Source: Candidatus Kosakonia sp. 282A-S69 (GTDB lineage Bacteria; Pseudomonadota; Gammaproteobacteria; Enterobacterales; Enterobacteriaceae). From it: a stretch of DNA of 64,000 nucleotides. Shown here one piece after another: positions 48,738-58,588 of the stretch. Under the pieces are notes generated by a model. That model saw only the letters and a program-made list of their open reading frames with translations, did no database searches and was not told where the DNA came from. A program made the translations under genes and the position numbers. The stretch covers positions 926,729 through 990,728 of the forward strand of contig NZ_JAROAU010000003.1 of assembly GCF_029433855.1 (NCBI RefSeq). The letters are read 5' to 3'. Position 1 is the stretch's first letter. Each line of letters opens with the position of its first letter.

Positions 48738-49310
48738 TTAATCAGCGCGACCCATATAGCGGCGCTCTTCGATATGAATGCGGATCTTCTCGCCGGTCGT
48801 CAGGTACTCCGGCACCTGCACCACCAGGCCAGTGTTTAGTGTGGCAGGCTTGGTACGGGAGCTCGCTGACGCGCCTTTGATGCCCGGAGCGGTCTCTACA
48901 ATTTCAAGATCGACGGTCTGCGGCAGCTCAAGCGCCAGCAGCTGGCCGTCCCACAGCAGCACCTGCATATCCGGCATGCCACCTTCCGGAATAAAGAGCA
49001 GCTCGTCTTCAATCTGATCTTTAGTAAAGGTATAAGGCGTGTAGTCTTCTTTATCCATAAAGACATACTCGTTGCCGTCGACATAGGAGAAGTCAACGAA
49101 ACGGCGGTTCAGGGAGACGGTATCAACGATGTCGTCGCCTTTAAAACGCTCTTCAACTTTCAGGCCGGTGCGGACATCGGCAAAGCGCATTTTATACAGC
49201 GTTGCTGCGCCGCGCGCGCTCGGTGACTGAATATCAATGTCTTTCACAATCAGCAGCTTGCCGTTGTAGTTCAGCACCATACCTTTTTTGATTTCGTTCG
49301 CTCTTGGCAT
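48738..49310 (-). CDS. yeiP: Elongation factor P-like protein YeiP
   Basis: EF-P paralogue of 190 aa from the ATG at 49310, equal to E. coli; an in-frame ATG at 49415 adds residues unlike the family. Three beta-barrel domains with KOW-like start [19 protein letters not shown]. The tip that in EF-P carries the modified Lys34 reads here [14 protein letters not shown], with Arg rather than Lys, as typical for YeiP/EfpL. EfpL relieves ribosome stalling at polyproline and related motifs and is acylated rather than lysylated. Confidence 0.95.
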   Translation of the reverse strand: MPRANEIKKGMVLNYNGKLLIVKDIDIQSPSARGAATLYKMRFADVRTGLKVEERFKGDDIVDTVSLNRRFVDFSYVDGNEYVFMDKEDYTPYTFTKDQIEDELLFIPEGGMPDMQVLLWDGQLLALELPQTVDLEIVETAPGIKGASASSRTKPATLNTGLVVQVPEYLTTGEKIRIHIEERRYMGRAD

Positions 49311-49477
49311 CGCCAGGTTCCTGTAAAAATAAAATTCACCAAAATATCGCGACAAACTACTCGCGAGGGCCTTTTCAGGCAAGGGGAATTGCTGAGTTTT
49401 GCGTTTCAGGGGCAAAAGATGGTAGCGTGCCTGGCAACGCGCTATTTCAGCGCGTCGACGCCAATAAGAGAGCCACT

Positions 49478-49732
49478 ATGCACTGCCGCCCGGACTGCGG
49501 AGCCTGCTGTACCGCCCCGTCCATTACCAGCCCGATCCCCGGCATGCCCAACGGTAAACCGGCCAACACGCCCTGCGTTCAGCTTGATGAACATCAGCGC
49601 TGCAAACTCTTTGGTTCACCGCTGCGGCCAAAAGTGTGCGCCGGCCTGCAGCCAGGCCCGGAGATGTGCGGGTCAACGCGCGAACAGGCGATGATCTACC
49701 TCCTCGATCTCGAACAGCAGACCGCTCCGTAA
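49478..49732 (+). CDS. yeiW: YkgJ-family cysteine cluster protein YeiW
   Basis: Small Cys-rich UPF0153 protein of 84 aa from the ATG at 49478, equal to E. coli YeiW. Cluster [11 protein letters not shown] followed by [14 protein letters not shown] and [15 protein letters not shown] gives eight or more Cys for metal or Fe-S binding. Function unknown. Divergent from yeiP; GAGAG lies just before the start. In-frame codons upstream to 49304 are not family-like. Confidence 0.88.
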   Translation: MHCRPDCGACCTAPSITSPIPGMPNGKPANTPCVQLDEHQRCKLFGSPLRPKVCAGLQPGPEMCGSTREQAMIYLLDLEQQTAP

Positions 49733-49889
49733 TACCTTTGCTAGCTGAACAGGCTGAAGGCGATAAGCTGACGGTCAAATCCGCGTCAGCAAATTTTGCT
49801 TACCAGAGTGCAAAATGTGCAGTGCCTCAAAATTCTTAAACGCTAAATGAGAGATTTCTTGATCGCTGAGCAAAAAAGGTCAAGACTCC

Positions 49890-49904
49890 TTGAAACGTTT
49901 CAGC
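49890..49904 (+). promoter_or_regulatory. Cra (FruR) operator O1 of fruBKA
   Basis: TGAAACGTTTCA at 49891-49902 is a perfect palindrome matching the Cra consensus, extended by GC to TGAAACGTTTCAGC. About 90 bp before the fruB ATG. Confidence 0.9.
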
Positions 49905-49955
49905 GTCATCGCATTGTCTCTGAACCTCAGCGGTGGCGTCATCTTTCTTATGCAA

Positions 49956-49969
49956 GCTGAAACGATTCA
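49956..49969 (+). promoter_or_regulatory. Cra (FruR) operator O2 of fruBKA
   Basis: GCTGAAACGATTCA matches the Cra consensus with one difference in the core. It lies 22 bp before the fruB ATG and 65 bp from O1; the E. coli fruB promoter also has two Cra sites. Fructose-1-phosphate made by FruA releases Cra. Confidence 0.88.
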
Positions 49970-49991
49970 ATTTCAGCGGGAGACGAGTCAC

Positions 49992-51122
49992 ATGTTCCAG
50001 TTATCCGTTCAGGACATCCATCCAGGCCAGCAGGCCGGTAACAAAGAAGAGGCCATCCGCCAGATTGCGGCGGCACTGACAGAAGCCGGCAACGTTGCTG
50101 ATGGCTACGTCAATGGCATGCTCGCACGCGAGCAGCAAACTTCTACCTTTCTTGGCAACGGCATCGCCATTCCGCACGGCACCACCGACACGCGCGACCA
50201 GGTGCTGAAAACCGGCGTCAAAGTGTTCCAGTTCCCGCAGGGCATCTTGTGGAGCGAAGGGCAGGTGGCCTACGTTGCCATCGGTATCGCCGCCAGCTCC
50301 GATGAGCACCTCGGCCTGCTGCGTCAGCTGACGCATGTGCTGAGCGATGACGCTGTCGCCGCGCAGCTGCAATCTGCGACCACGGCTGAAGAGCTGCGCG
50401 CATTGCTGATGGGCGAAAAGCAGAGCAGCGCGCTGAAGCTGGACAACGAAACCCTGTCGCTGGACGTGAACGCCAATTCGCTGATGACGCTGCAGGCGCT
50501 GAACGCCGCGCGTCTGAAAGAGGCGGGCGCAGTAGACAGCGCCTACGTTACCCGTGCGATTAACGAACAGCCGCTGAATCTCGGTCAGGGCATCTGGCTG
50601 AACGACAGCGCCGAGGGCAACCTGCTGAGCGCAGTGGCCGTCAGCCGCGCTGCCACACCGTTTGAAGTTGAAGGCGAAAACGCCGCCGTACTGGTGAGTG
50701 TCGCCATGGCCGATGAGCAACCTGTTGCCGTGCTGAAGCGCCTGAGCGATCTGCTGCTGGCAAATAAAGCTGACCGTTTGCTGAACGCCGACGCCGCCAC
50801 GCTGCTGGCGCTGCTGACCAGCGACGACGCGGTAGCTGACGATCTGCTCAGCGAAGAGTTTGTCATTCGTAACGAACACGGCCTGCATGCCCGTCCGGGC
50901 ACCATGCTGGTCAACACCATTAAACAGTTCAACAGTGAAATCACCGTCACCAACCTCGATGGATCGGGCAAACCGGCAAATGGCCGCAGCCTGATGAAAG
51001 TGGTTGCGCTGGGCGTGAAAAAAGGACACCGCCTGCGCTTTACCGCACAGGGCGAAGATGCTGAACAGGCGCTGAAAGCGATTGGCGACGCCATCGCAGC
51101 AGGCCTGGGAGAGGGAGCGTAA
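49992..51122 (+). CDS. fruB: Fructose PTS EIIA-HPr-like (FPr) diphosphoryl transfer protein
   Basis: Passes phosphate from EI to FruA. The ATG at 49992 gives 376 aa, as in E. coli; the in-frame TTG at 49890 lies in the Cra operator and is rejected. EIIA(Fru) domain has active-site His62 (IAIPHGT); the central M region is about 150-275; the FPr/HPr domain has His299 ([10 protein letters not shown]). Both His numbers equal E. coli. First gene of fruBKA; the next start codon lies right at its stop. Confidence 0.97.
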   Translation: MFQLSVQDIHPGQQAGNKEEAIRQIAAALTEAGNVADGYVNGMLAREQQTSTFLGNGIAIPHGTTDTRDQVLKTGVKVFQFPQGILWSEGQVAYVAIGIAASSDEHLGLLRQLTHVLSDDAVAAQLQSATTAEELRALLMGEKQSSALKLDNETLSLDVNANSLMTLQALNAARLKEAGAVDSAYVTRAINEQPLNLGQGIWLNDSAEGNLLSAVAVSRAATPFEVEGENAAVLVSVAMADEQPVAVLKRLSDLLLANKADRLLNADAATLLALLTSDDAVADDLLSEEFVIRNEHGLHARPGTMLVNTIKQFNSEITVTNLDGSGKPANGRSLMKVVALGVKKGHRLRFTAQGEDAEQALKAIGDAIAAGLGEGA

Positions 51123-52061
51123 ATGAGCAGAAGAGTCGCAACAATTACTTTAAACCCGGCCTACGATCTGGTGGGTTTCACCCCGGAAATCGAGCGTGGC
51201 GAAGTCAACCTGGTGCGCACCACCGGGCTGCACGCCGCCGGTAAAGGGATCAACGTCGCCAAAGTGCTGAAAGACCTCGGCATCGACGTTACCGTTGGTG
51301 GCTTCCTTGGTAAAGATAACCAGGACGGTTTTCAGCAGCTGTTCAGCGAACTGAGCATTGCGAACCGTTTCCAGGTGGTGCAGGGGCGTACACGCATCAA
51401 CGTTAAGCTGACTGAGAAAGATGGCGAAGTGACCGACTTTAACTTCTCCGGTTTCGAAGTTACTCCGGCCGACTGGGAGCGCTTCGTCGCCGACTCGCTC
51501 ACCTGGCTTGGTCAGTTTGATATGGTCTGCGTCAGCGGCAGCCTGCCGTCCGGCGTCAGCCCGGAAGCCTTTACCGACTGGATGACGCGCCTGCGCAGCC
51601 AGTGCCCGTGCATCATCTTTGACAGCAGCCGTGACGCGCTGGTGGCCGGGCTGAAAGCCGCGCCCTGGTTAGTGAAACCTAACCGCCGCGAGCTGGAGAT
51701 CTGGGCCGGTCGTAAACTGCCGGAATTGCAGGACGTTATTGAAGCCGCTCACGCGCTTCGCGAGCAGGGGATCGCCCATGTGGTGATTTCGCTGGGCGCA
51801 GAAGGGGCGCTGTGGGTCAACGCTTCGGGTGAATGGATCGCCAAACCGCCGTCAATGGAAGTGGTAAGCACCGTTGGCGCAGGGGATTCGATGGTTGGCG
51901 GCCTGATTTATGGCCTGCTGATGCGTGAGTCCAGTGAGCACACTTTACGCCTGGCCACCGCTGTCGCTGCACTGGCGGTCAGTCAGAGTAACGTAGGGAT
52001 TACCGATCGTACCCAGTTAGCCGCGATGATGGCGCGCGTTGACTTAAAACCCTTTAACTAA
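51123..52061 (+). CDS. fruK: 1-phosphofructokinase
   Basis: PfkB-family kinase phosphorylating fructose 1-phosphate to fructose 1,6-bisphosphate. It has 312 aa, as in E. coli. N-terminal ITLNPAYDLVGF, substrate loop LHAAGKGINVAKVLKDLG, and C-terminal PfkB signature VVSTVGAGDSMVGGLIYG with the catalytic Asp. Starts directly after the fruB stop, 16 bp before fruA. Confidence 0.97.
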   Translation: MSRRVATITLNPAYDLVGFTPEIERGEVNLVRTTGLHAAGKGINVAKVLKDLGIDVTVGGFLGKDNQDGFQQLFSELSIANRFQVVQGRTRINVKLTEKDGEVTDFNFSGFEVTPADWERFVADSLTWLGQFDMVCVSGSLPSGVSPEAFTDWMTRLRSQCPCIIFDSSRDALVAGLKAAPWLVKPNRRELEIWAGRKLPELQDVIEAAHALREQGIAHVVISLGAEGALWVNASGEWIAKPPSMEVVSTVGAGDSMVGGLIYGLLMRESSEHTLRLATAVAALAVSQSNVGITDRTQLAAMMARVDLKPFN

Positions 52062-52077
52062 CAGCAGGAGAGGCATA

Positions 52078-53772
52078 ATGAAAACGCTGCTGATCATCGA
52101 CGCTGAGCTCGGACAGGCCCGCGCCTATATGGCAAAGACCCTGCTGGGCGCGGCGGCGCAAAAAGCGAATCTGCAATTTGTTGATAACCCTGGTGACGCG
52201 GAACTGGCGATCGTGCTGGGCAGCCAGCTGCCAAACGACGCGGCGCTGAGCGGGAAAAAAGTCTGGCTGGGCGATATCAATCGCGCGGTCGCGCATCCGG
52301 AGCTGTTCCTGAGCGAAGCGAAGAATCACGCAACGCCTTACAGCGCACCGGCTGCTGCACCTGCGACGGCAGCCCCGGCCGCAGGGCCGAAACGTATTGT
52401 TGCCGTGACCGCCTGTCCTACCGGCGTCGCGCACACCTTTATGGCGGCAGAAGCGATTGAAACAGAAGCGAAAAAGCGCGGCTGGTGGGTAAAGGTCGAG
52501 ACGCGTGGCTCCGTGGGCGCAGGCAATGCCATCACCCCGGAAGAGGTGGCGCAGGCCGATTTAGTTATCGTTGCGGCGGATATCGAAGTTGACCTGGCAA
52601 AGTTTGCCGGCAAACCGATGTACCGCACCTCGACGGGTCTTGCGCTGAAGAAAACGGTGCAAGAGCTGGATAAAGCGGTAGCGGAAGCGAAGCCGTACCA
52701 GCCATCCAGCAAAGGGCAGTCTGAATCCTCAAAAGGCAAAAAAGAGAGCGCGGGCGCCTATCGTCACCTGCTGACCGGCGTCTCTTACATGCTGCCGATG
52801 GTGGTGGCGGGCGGTCTGCTGATCGCACTCTCCTTCGCCTTTGGTATTACCGCATTTAAAGAAGAGGGGACGCTGGCGGCGGCACTGATGAAGATCGGTG
52901 GCGGTACGGCGTTTGCACTGATGGTGCCGGTACTGGCGGGCTTTATCGCCTTCTCCATTGCCGACCGTCCGGGTCTGACGCCAGGTCTTATCGGCGGTAT
53001 GCTGGCAGTAAGCACCGGGTCTGGCTTTATCGGCGGTATCATTGCCGGTTTCCTTGCCGGTTACATTGCGAAAGCGATCAGCAAAGGCTTTAAGCTGCCG
53101 CCAAGTATGGAAGCGCTGAAACCGATTCTGATTATTCCGCTCTTCTCCAGCCTGATTGTTGGCCTGGCGATGATCTACCTTATCGGCACGCCAGTGGCGA
53201 AAATCCTGGCGGGTCTGACCTCCTGGCTGCAAACCATGGGCACAGCGAACGCCGTTCTGCTGGGCGCGATCCTTGGTGGCATGATGTGTACCGATATGGG
53301 CGGTCCGGTGAACAAAGCGGCCTATGCCTTTGGTGTCGGGCTGCTGAGTACGCAAACCTACGCGCCGATGGCGGCGATTATGGCGGCCGGTATGGTGCCA
53401 CCGCTGGCGATGGGTCTGGCGACGCTGGTTGCACGCAACAAGTTCGACAAAGGTCAACGTGAAGGTGGTAAAGCGGCGCTGGTGCTGGGTCTCTGCTTTA
53501 TCTCTGAAGGGGCCATTCCGTTTGCGGCGCGCGATCCGATGCGTGTTATTCCATGCTGTATCGCGGGCGGTGCGCTGACCGGTGCTATCTCGATGGCGAT
53601 TGGCGCCAAACTGATGGCGCCGCACGGTGGTCTGTTTGTGCTGCTGATCCCGGGCGCTATCACCCCGGTGCTCGGTTACCTGCTGGCAATCGTTGCCGGT
53701 ACGCTGCTGTCGGGTCTGCTTTATGCCCTGCTGAAACGTCCGGAAACGGAGATGGCTGCGAAAGTAGCGTAA
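52078..53772 (+). CDS. fruA: Fructose PTS EIIBC permease
   Basis: Imports fructose with phosphorylation at C1. It has 564 aa (E. coli 563). Degenerate IIB' domain about 1-100, Pro/Ala-rich linker (SAPAAAPATAAPAAGP), functional IIB domain with active Cys113 (ACPTGVAH), then the IIC domain with about nine TMs from about 225. AGAGG at 52067-52072 precedes the ATG. Last gene of fruBKA; in K-12 the psuKGT cluster follows, here it is missing. Confidence 0.97.
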   Translation: MKTLLIIDAELGQARAYMAKTLLGAAAQKANLQFVDNPGDAELAIVLGSQLPNDAALSGKKVWLGDINRAVAHPELFLSEAKNHATPYSAPAAAPATAAPAAGPKRIVAVTACPTGVAHTFMAAEAIETEAKKRGWWVKVETRGSVGAGNAITPEEVAQADLVIVAADIEVDLAKFAGKPMYRTSTGLALKKTVQELDKAVAEAKPYQPSSKGQSESSKGKKESAGAYRHLLTGVSYMLPMVVAGGLLIALSFAFGITAFKEEGTLAAALMKIGGGTAFALMVPVLAGFIAFSIADRPGLTPGLIGGMLAVSTGSGFIGGIIAGFLAGYIAKAISKGFKLPPSMEALKPILIIPLFSSLIVGLAMIYLIGTPVAKILAGLTSWLQTMGTANAVLLGAILGGMMCTDMGGPVNKAAYAFGVGLLSTQTYAPMAAIMAAGMVPPLAMGLATLVARNKFDKGQREGGKAALVLGLCFISEGAIPFAARDPMRVIPCCIAGGALTGAISMAIGAKLMAPHGGLFVLLIPGAITPVLGYLLAIVAGTLLSGLLYALLKRPETEMAAKVA

Positions 53773-53784
53773 GCCGTAGAAACA

Positions 53785-53813
53785 GAAAAAAGGCCGCTCA
53801 GCGGCCTTTTTTT
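53785..53813 (+). terminator. fruBKA terminator
   Basis: Stem AGGCCGC / GCGGCCT with TCA loop (53791-53807), flanked by A-run and seven T residues. Confidence 0.9.
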
Positions 53814-53850
53814 ATGCCCGCAAAAGGGCAGGTTTTGCTGTTATTGGCTC

Positions 53851-54014
53851 GATAAGCGCAGCGCCATCAGGCACTGCGGTATTGCCGGATGGCGGCTTGC
53901 GTCTTATCCGGCCTACGGCTCGGGATGGTTTTGCTTTTGTAGGCCTGATAAGCGCAGCGCCATCAGGCACTGCGTCATTGCCGGATAGCGGCTTGCGTCT
54001 TATCCGGCCTACGG
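53851..54014. repeat. Two direct BIME copies between fruA and nfo
   Basis: A 68-bp unit (53851-53918 and 53947-54014) is repeated with about four differences. Each is an inverted REP pair: GATAAGCGCAGCGCCATCAG and, facing it, TTGCGTCTTATCCGGCCTAC. A short linker TAGGCCTGATAAG joins them. They sit between the convergent fruA and nfo stops, the usual place for REP elements, and occupy the site where K-12 has psuKGT to nupX. Confidence 0.88.
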
Positions 54015-54026
54015 ACTCGTAGAGGA

Positions 54027-54887
54027 TTATCCGGCGGCGGTTTCGGCGTACTGCTGTGCTTTCAGCCACGCGATCTCTTCCACCCAGATATCCGGATTAA
54101 CGGTCTCGAGGATCAGCGGGATGCCGTCGAAGCGCGTGTCGCGCATAATCCAGCGAAACGCATCGTGGCCGATGTTGCCTTCGCCGAGGCTGTGATGGCG
54201 GTCGACCCGGCTGGCAAAGCCACTTTTCGCATCATTCAGGTGCATTCCGCGCAGGTATTTGAACCCCACCACGCGTTCAAACTCGGCAAAGGTGGCGGCG
54301 GTCGCCTCTTCGCTGCGCAGATCGTAACCGGCGGCAAAGGCATGGCAGGTATCAATACAGACGCCGACGCGGGATTTATCCTCCACGCCGTCGATGATCG
54401 CCGCCAGATGCTCAAAGCGGAAGCCGAGGTTGCTGCCCTGACCGGCGGTGTTTTCAATCACAGCGGTGACGCCTTCGGTCTGCGCCAGCGCAATGTTGAT
54501 GGATTCGGCAATGCGCGCCAGACACTTCTCTTCCGGGATCTGCTGCAGGTGGCTGCCGGGGTGGAAATTGAGCAGTGTCAGCCCAAGCTGCTGACAGCGG
54601 GAGAGCTCATCAATAAACGCATCGCGGGATTTTTCCAGCGCCTCATCAACCGGATGCCCGAGGTTAATCAGATAGCTGTCGTGGGGGAGGATTTGCGCCG
54701 GCGAATAGTTGTGCGTTTCGCACGCGGTTTTGAACGCATCAATCGTTTCTGTGGTTAGTGGCGCGGCGCGCCACTGACGCTGATTTTTGGTAAACAGCGC
54801 GAACGCCGTTGCGTCGAGTTCGGCGGCGCGGATGGCCGCATTTGCGACGCCGCCTGAGGCGCTAACATGCGCACCAATGTATTTCAT
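54027..54887 (-). CDS. nfo: Deoxyribonuclease IV (endonuclease IV)
   Basis: AP endonuclease and 3'-phosphodiesterase with a tri-zinc site; base excision repair. The ATG at 54887 gives 286 aa (E. coli 285), starting [16 protein letters not shown]-barrel zinc ligands: [62 protein letters not shown]. In E. coli it is in the SoxRS regulon; no clear soxbox was found here. Confidence 0.96.
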   Translation of the reverse strand: MKYIGAHVSASGGVANAAIRAAELDATAFALFTKNQRQWRAAPLTTETIDAFKTACETHNYSPAQILPHDSYLINLGHPVDEALEKSRDAFIDELSRCQQLGLTLLNFHPGSHLQQIPEEKCLARIAESINIALAQTEGVTAVIENTAGQGSNLGFRFEHLAAIIDGVEDKSRVGVCIDTCHAFAAGYDLRSEEATAATFAEFERVVGFKYLRGMHLNDAKSGFASRVDRHHSLGEGNIGHDAFRWIMRDTRFDGIPLILETVNPDIWVEEIAWLKAQQYAETAAG

Positions 54888-54959
54888 AAACACTCCTGTT
54901 GAGACCCGCCGGGGGAAAACCGACATCATAGCGGGTCTGCAGGGCCGAGATGTAGTGCT

Positions 54960-56009
54960 TTATGCCATCACCGCGTGAACCAGCAGATTGATAATCCCCC
55001 CGCCGATAATCAGCCAGATAAAGAGCAGCAGCCCCATCACCAGCGGTTTCGCCCCGGCGTTTTTCAACGCGCTGACGTGAGTGGTCACGCCCAGTGCGGC
55101 CATCGCCATCGCCAGCAGTAGCGTATCCAGTGTGTTCAACGTCTTCACCGCCGCAGGGGGTAACAGATGAAAGGAGTTAAATACCGCCACCGCCACGAAG
55201 CCGAGAGCAAACCACGGGATCGTCACCTGACTTTTCTTTTTCCCCTCCAGCGGGCTGAGCTGTTTCACCCGCGCGGCCAGCAGCAGTAAAAAGGGGGCCA
55301 GCATCATCACACGCAGCATTTTGGCAATCACCGCCGCGTTTTCCGCCTGTGGGCTGACGGCGTGACCGGCGGCGACGACTTGCGCCACTTCATGCACCGT
55401 CGATCCAATCCAGATGCCATAGGTCTGCGGGTTAAACCAGGGCGCAAGCAGCGGCCACAGCGCCGGGTAGATAAAGATCGCCAGCGTACCGAAAATCACC
55501 ACCGTGGCGATGGCGACGGTCACTTTGCTCGCCTCCGCTTTCACTACCGGCTCTGTTGCCAGCACCGCCGCCGCGCCGCAGATACTGCTGCCCGCGCCAA
55601 TCAGCCAGCTGGTTTTCTTGTCCAGCCCAAAAACCTTTTGTCCAAGGAAACAGGCCAGCATAAAGGTGCTGGAGAGGGTCAGCACATCAATGACTACGCC
55701 GCTGACGCCAACGTCAGCTATTTGTGAAAAGGTCAAACGGAAGCCATAGAGGATAATGCCGAGGCGGAGCAGATGCTGTTTCGCTAACAGCACGCCACTG
55801 TCGCAGTGGCGATGCAGTGCCGGGTAGAGGGTGTTACCCAGCACCATGCCGAGCAGGATCGCCAGCGTTAACGCGCTCAGGCCAATACCAGCAACCGCAG
55901 GCAGGGAGCCCAGCCACAGCGCGGCGGCGGTAATGAGCCCGCTCAGCAGCAGGCCGGGCATAACGCGCCAGACGCGCGAGTGATGAGAGTGTAATGTGAT
56001 GTCGGTCAT
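54960..56009 (-). CDS. yeiH: UPF0324 membrane protein YeiH
   Basis: Multi-pass inner-membrane protein of 349 aa, as in E. coli; about ten TMs. Family segments GAGSSICGAAAVLATEPVV and GIWIGSTVHEVAQVVAAGHAV are intact. Family members are linked to sulfite or related anion export in some studies. Divergent from yeiE, the LysR gene generally found next to it, which suggests YeiE regulation. Confidence 0.93.
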   Translation of the reverse strand: MTDITLHSHHSRVWRVMPGLLLSGLITAAALWLGSLPAVAGIGLSALTLAILLGMVLGNTLYPALHRHCDSGVLLAKQHLLRLGIILYGFRLTFSQIADVGVSGVVIDVLTLSSTFMLACFLGQKVFGLDKKTSWLIGAGSSICGAAAVLATEPVVKAEASKVTVAIATVVIFGTLAIFIYPALWPLLAPWFNPQTYGIWIGSTVHEVAQVVAAGHAVSPQAENAAVIAKMLRVMMLAPFLLLLAARVKQLSPLEGKKKSQVTIPWFALGFVAVAVFNSFHLLPPAAVKTLNTLDTLLLAMAMAALGVTTHVSALKNAGAKPLVMGLLLFIWLIIGGGIINLLVHAVMA

Positions 56010-56065
56010 AGCCTTCTCCTCTTGTTGATGAAAAGGGTACGGCGCGCTGGCTTAAAGGTAAAATT

Positions 56066-56087
56066 GATTATATATTTATAATTAATC
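56066..56087. promoter_or_regulatory. AT-rich dyad in the yeiH-yeiE divergent region
   Basis: GATTA at 56066-56070 and TAATC at 56083-56087 frame TATATTTATAAT; the flanks ATT-N-AAT extend it. It lies 57 bp from the yeiH start and 25 bp from the yeiE start, the usual place for a LysR-type autoregulatory site, but it may just be AT-rich promoter sequence. Confidence 0.45.
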
Positions 56088-56111
56088 TTTATAAGTGGTA
56101 AGCGACTCCCT

Positions 56112-56978
56112 ATGCATATAACCCTGCGTCAGCTCGAAGTCTTCACGGAAGTGCTGAAAAGCGGTTCCACTACCCAGGCCTCCCAGCGTCTGGCGCTGTC
56201 GCAATCCGCTGTGAGTGCTGCGCTGACGGATCTGGAGGGACAGCTCGGCGTGCAGCTGTTTGATCGCGTCGGCAAACGGCTGGTGGTGAATGAACACGGG
56301 CGGCTGCTCTATCCGCGCGCGCTGGCAGCGCTGGAGCAGGCAAGTGAAATTGAACAGCTGTTTCGCGAGGCTAACGGTGCCATCCGCGTCTTCGCCAGCA
56401 GCACCATCGGTAACTACATCCTGCCGGAGGTGATCGCTCACTACCGGCGTGATTTCCCCGAGCTGCCGCTGGAGCTGAGCGTCGGCAACAGCCAGGATGT
56501 GATCACCGCCGTGGCCGATTTTCGCGTGGATATCGGGCTTATTGAAGGGCCATGTCATGCCGCGGAGATCGTGGCTGAACCCTGGCTTGAAGATGAGCTG
56601 GTGGTGTTTGCACCGCCTTCCTCGCCGCTGTTGCAAGGGGAGGTGACGCTGGATGCGCTTGCCGCTGCGCCGTGGATCCTGCGCGAGCGCGGCTCCGGTA
56701 CCCGCGAGATCGTCGACTATTTACTCCTTTCACACCTGCCGCATTTTCAGTTAGGCATGGAGCTTGGCAACTCCGAAGCGATTAAACATGCGGTGCGCCA
56801 CGGGCTTGGCATCAGTTGCCTGTCGCGCCGCGTGATTGCCGAACAGCTGGAAACCGGCACGCTGGTGGAAATTCCCCTGCCGCTACCCCGTCTGGTACGC
56901 ACCTTGTGGCGCATTCATCACCGCCAGAAACATCTCTCCAGCTCTTTGACCCGCTTTATCCGCTACTGCGATATCTGA
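56112..56978 (+). CDS. yeiE: LysR-type transcriptional regulator YeiE
   Basis: LysR regulator of 288 aa (E. coli 293). N-terminal winged HTH ([35 protein letters not shown], read in parts) and a type II periplasmic-binding effector domain from about residue 90. YeiE has been linked to sulfite response through yeiH and to flagellar genes in Cronobacter and Salmonella, and to lysP in E. coli annotation. Here an ABC importer, not lysP, follows directly. Confidence 0.93.
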   Translation: MHITLRQLEVFTEVLKSGSTTQASQRLALSQSAVSAALTDLEGQLGVQLFDRVGKRLVVNEHGRLLYPRALAALEQASEIEQLFREANGAIRVFASSTIGNYILPEVIAHYRRDFPELPLELSVGNSQDVITAVADFRVDIGLIEGPCHAAEIVAEPWLEDELVVFAPPSSPLLQGEVTLDALAAAPWILRERGSGTREIVDYLLLSHLPHFQLGMELGNSEAIKHAVRHGLGISCLSRRVIAEQLETGTLVEIPLPLPRLVRTLWRIHHRQKHLSSSLTRFIRYCDI

Positions 56979-56995
56979 TTGCACCATCAGCAGGC

Positions 56996-57021
56996 ACCTG
57001 CACCGTTTTAGGGGTGCAGGT
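56996..57021 (+). terminator. Hairpin after yeiE
   Basis: Nine-bp perfect stem ACCTGCACC / GGTGCAGGT with loop GTTTTAGG, 17 bp past the yeiE stop. A short pyrimidine tail CTCTTC follows, not a T-run. It separates yeiE from the ABC operon. Confidence 0.7.
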
Positions 57022-57133
57022 CTCTTCACCTTAGCCCGCTCTCCCGCTGAAACAGGCCGCTGGCTTCGTTGGCACATTAGTTGCAAAAACTGAGTCAAAG
57101 AATCTTTTGTTTCATGGGCGATGAGGTGTTGAG

Positions 57134-57919
57134 ATGAAAAAGTGGATGATGGCGACGGCCAGTGCAGCAGTGATGATGGTCTGTTCCGCCCAGGCGCTGG
57201 CGGATCAGTTACAGGATATTCAACAGCGTGGCGTGCTGCGCGTGGCCGTCCCGCAGGATTTTCCCCCGTTTGGTTCGGTAGGCACTGATTTGCAGCCGCA
57301 GGGCTACGATATCGACATGGCAAACTACCTGGCGAAGGGGATGAAGGTGAAGCTGCAACTGGTGCCGGTCACCAGCGCTAACCGCGTGCCCTATCTGCAA
57401 ACCAATAAAGTCGATTTGGTGATCTCAAGCCTCGGTAAAAACGCCGAGCGCGAGCGGGTGATCGATTTCAGCCGCGCCTATGCGCCATTCTTCCTCGGTG
57501 TCTTTGGCCCGAAAGAGGCAACCCTTGCCGATGCGAACGCCCTGAGTGGCAAAACCATCGGCGTTACGCGCGGCGCGGTGGAGGATATGGTGCTGAGCGA
57601 TGTCGCGCCAAAAGATGCCCAGGTGAAGCGTTATGAAGATAACAACACCACGCTTTCGGCCTATCTCTCCGGGCAGGTCGCGTTTCTGGCCACAGGCAAT
57701 GTGGTGGTGGCGGCAATTGCTCGCCAGAACCCGCAACACGCGCCGGTGAGCAAATTTATGCTCAAAGATTCACCCTGCTTTATCGGGCTGATGAAAAACC
57801 AGCCAGCGCTGAAGGCAGAGGTCGACAAGCTGGTCGATCAGGCGCAGAAAGAGGGCACGCTCAATAGCTTCTCGCAGAAGTGGATGCAGGCGCCGCTGCC
57901 CGCGAACTTTGGCGCATAA
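57134..57919 (+). CDS. Amino acid ABC transporter, substrate-binding protein
   Basis: Family 3 periplasmic binding protein of 261 aa, first gene of a four-gene importer. Signal peptide MKKWMMATASAAVMMVCSAQALA, cleaved before DQLQDI. Family segments GVLRVAVPQDFPPFG, GYDIDMANYLAKGM and DLVISSLGKNAERERVIDFSRAY are present. The ligand cannot be read; polar amino acids such as lysine, glutamine or cystine are typical. Not at this locus in K-12. ATG 57134, weak ribosome site GATGAGG. Confidence 0.9.
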   Translation: MKKWMMATASAAVMMVCSAQALADQLQDIQQRGVLRVAVPQDFPPFGSVGTDLQPQGYDIDMANYLAKGMKVKLQLVPVTSANRVPYLQTNKVDLVISSLGKNAERERVIDFSRAYAPFFLGVFGPKEATLADANALSGKTIGVTRGAVEDMVLSDVAPKDAQVKRYEDNNTTLSAYLSGQVAFLATGNVVVAAIARQNPQHAPVSKFMLKDSPCFIGLMKNQPALKAEVDKLVDQAQKEGTLNSFSQKWMQAPLPANFGA

Positions 57920-57922
57920 CCG

Positions 57923-58588
57923 ATGACGGTCACGCTTGATTTCGCCGCGCTCTGGCCCTTCTGGCCTGAGCTATTGGCCGGGCTGTGGACAACCATCACC
58001 CTGACGCTGCTGGCAACGGTGGGCGGCGTCGCGCTTGGCATCCTCGGCGCGGCGCTGCGCAGCGGCAAACCGGGCGTGCTGAGCACGCTATGGGGGATCT
58101 ATGTCGAGGTGATCCGCAATACGCCCTTTGTCGTGCAGCTCTTCTTTATTGTTTTTGGTTTGCCGGGGCTGGGGCTGAAGCTCACTGCCGGTCAGGCGGC
58201 GCTGATCGCCATGCTGGTTAACCTTGGCGCTTACAGCACGGAGATTATCCGCGCGGGCATTCAGGTGACGCCAAAAGGACAGTGGGAAGCGGCGCGGGTG
58301 CTCGGGCTGACAAAAGTCCAGACCTTTATGCGCGTGGTGCTGCCACCCGCGCTGGCGCGAATCTACCCGGCGCTGGTCAGCCAGTGCGTGATGGTGATGC
58401 TCGGCTCATCGGTAGTGTCGCAGGTCTCTTATGAGGAGCTGACGTTTATGGCGAACCTTATCCAGTCGCGCACCTTTTTAAGTTTTGAAGTCTATTTCGT
58501 CACCACGCTGCTCTACCTCGCGCTCTCGCTGCTGATGCGCCAGGTGCTGCTGGCGATCGGGCGCAAATGGTTAGGGAGCGGAGCATGA
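57923..58588 (+). CDS. Amino acid ABC transporter permease 1
   Basis: HisM/GlnP-type permease of 221 aa with about five TMs. Characteristic RNTPFVVQLFFIVFGLPGLG and EAA loop APKGQ-like VTPKGQWEAARVLGLTKVQTFMRVVLPPA (read in parts) for contact with the ATPase. Starts 4 bp after the binding-protein gene; its stop overlaps the next start codon (ATGA). Confidence 0.9.
   Translation: MTVTLDFAALWPFWPELLAGLWTTITLTLLATVGGVALGILGAALRSGKPGVLSTLWGIYVEVIRNTPFVVQLFFIVFGLPGLGLKLTAGQAALIAMLVNLGAYSTEIIRAGIQVTPKGQWEAARVLGLTKVQTFMRVVLPPALARIYPALVSQCVMVMLGSSVVSQVSYEELTFMANLIQSRTFLSFEVYFVTTLLYLALSLLMRQVLLAIGRKWLGSGA

Noticed and set aside
49890-49991. N-terminal extension of FruB from a TTG
   Set aside because: It overlaps both Cra operators, and the ATG at 49992 gives the exact family length and active-site numbering.
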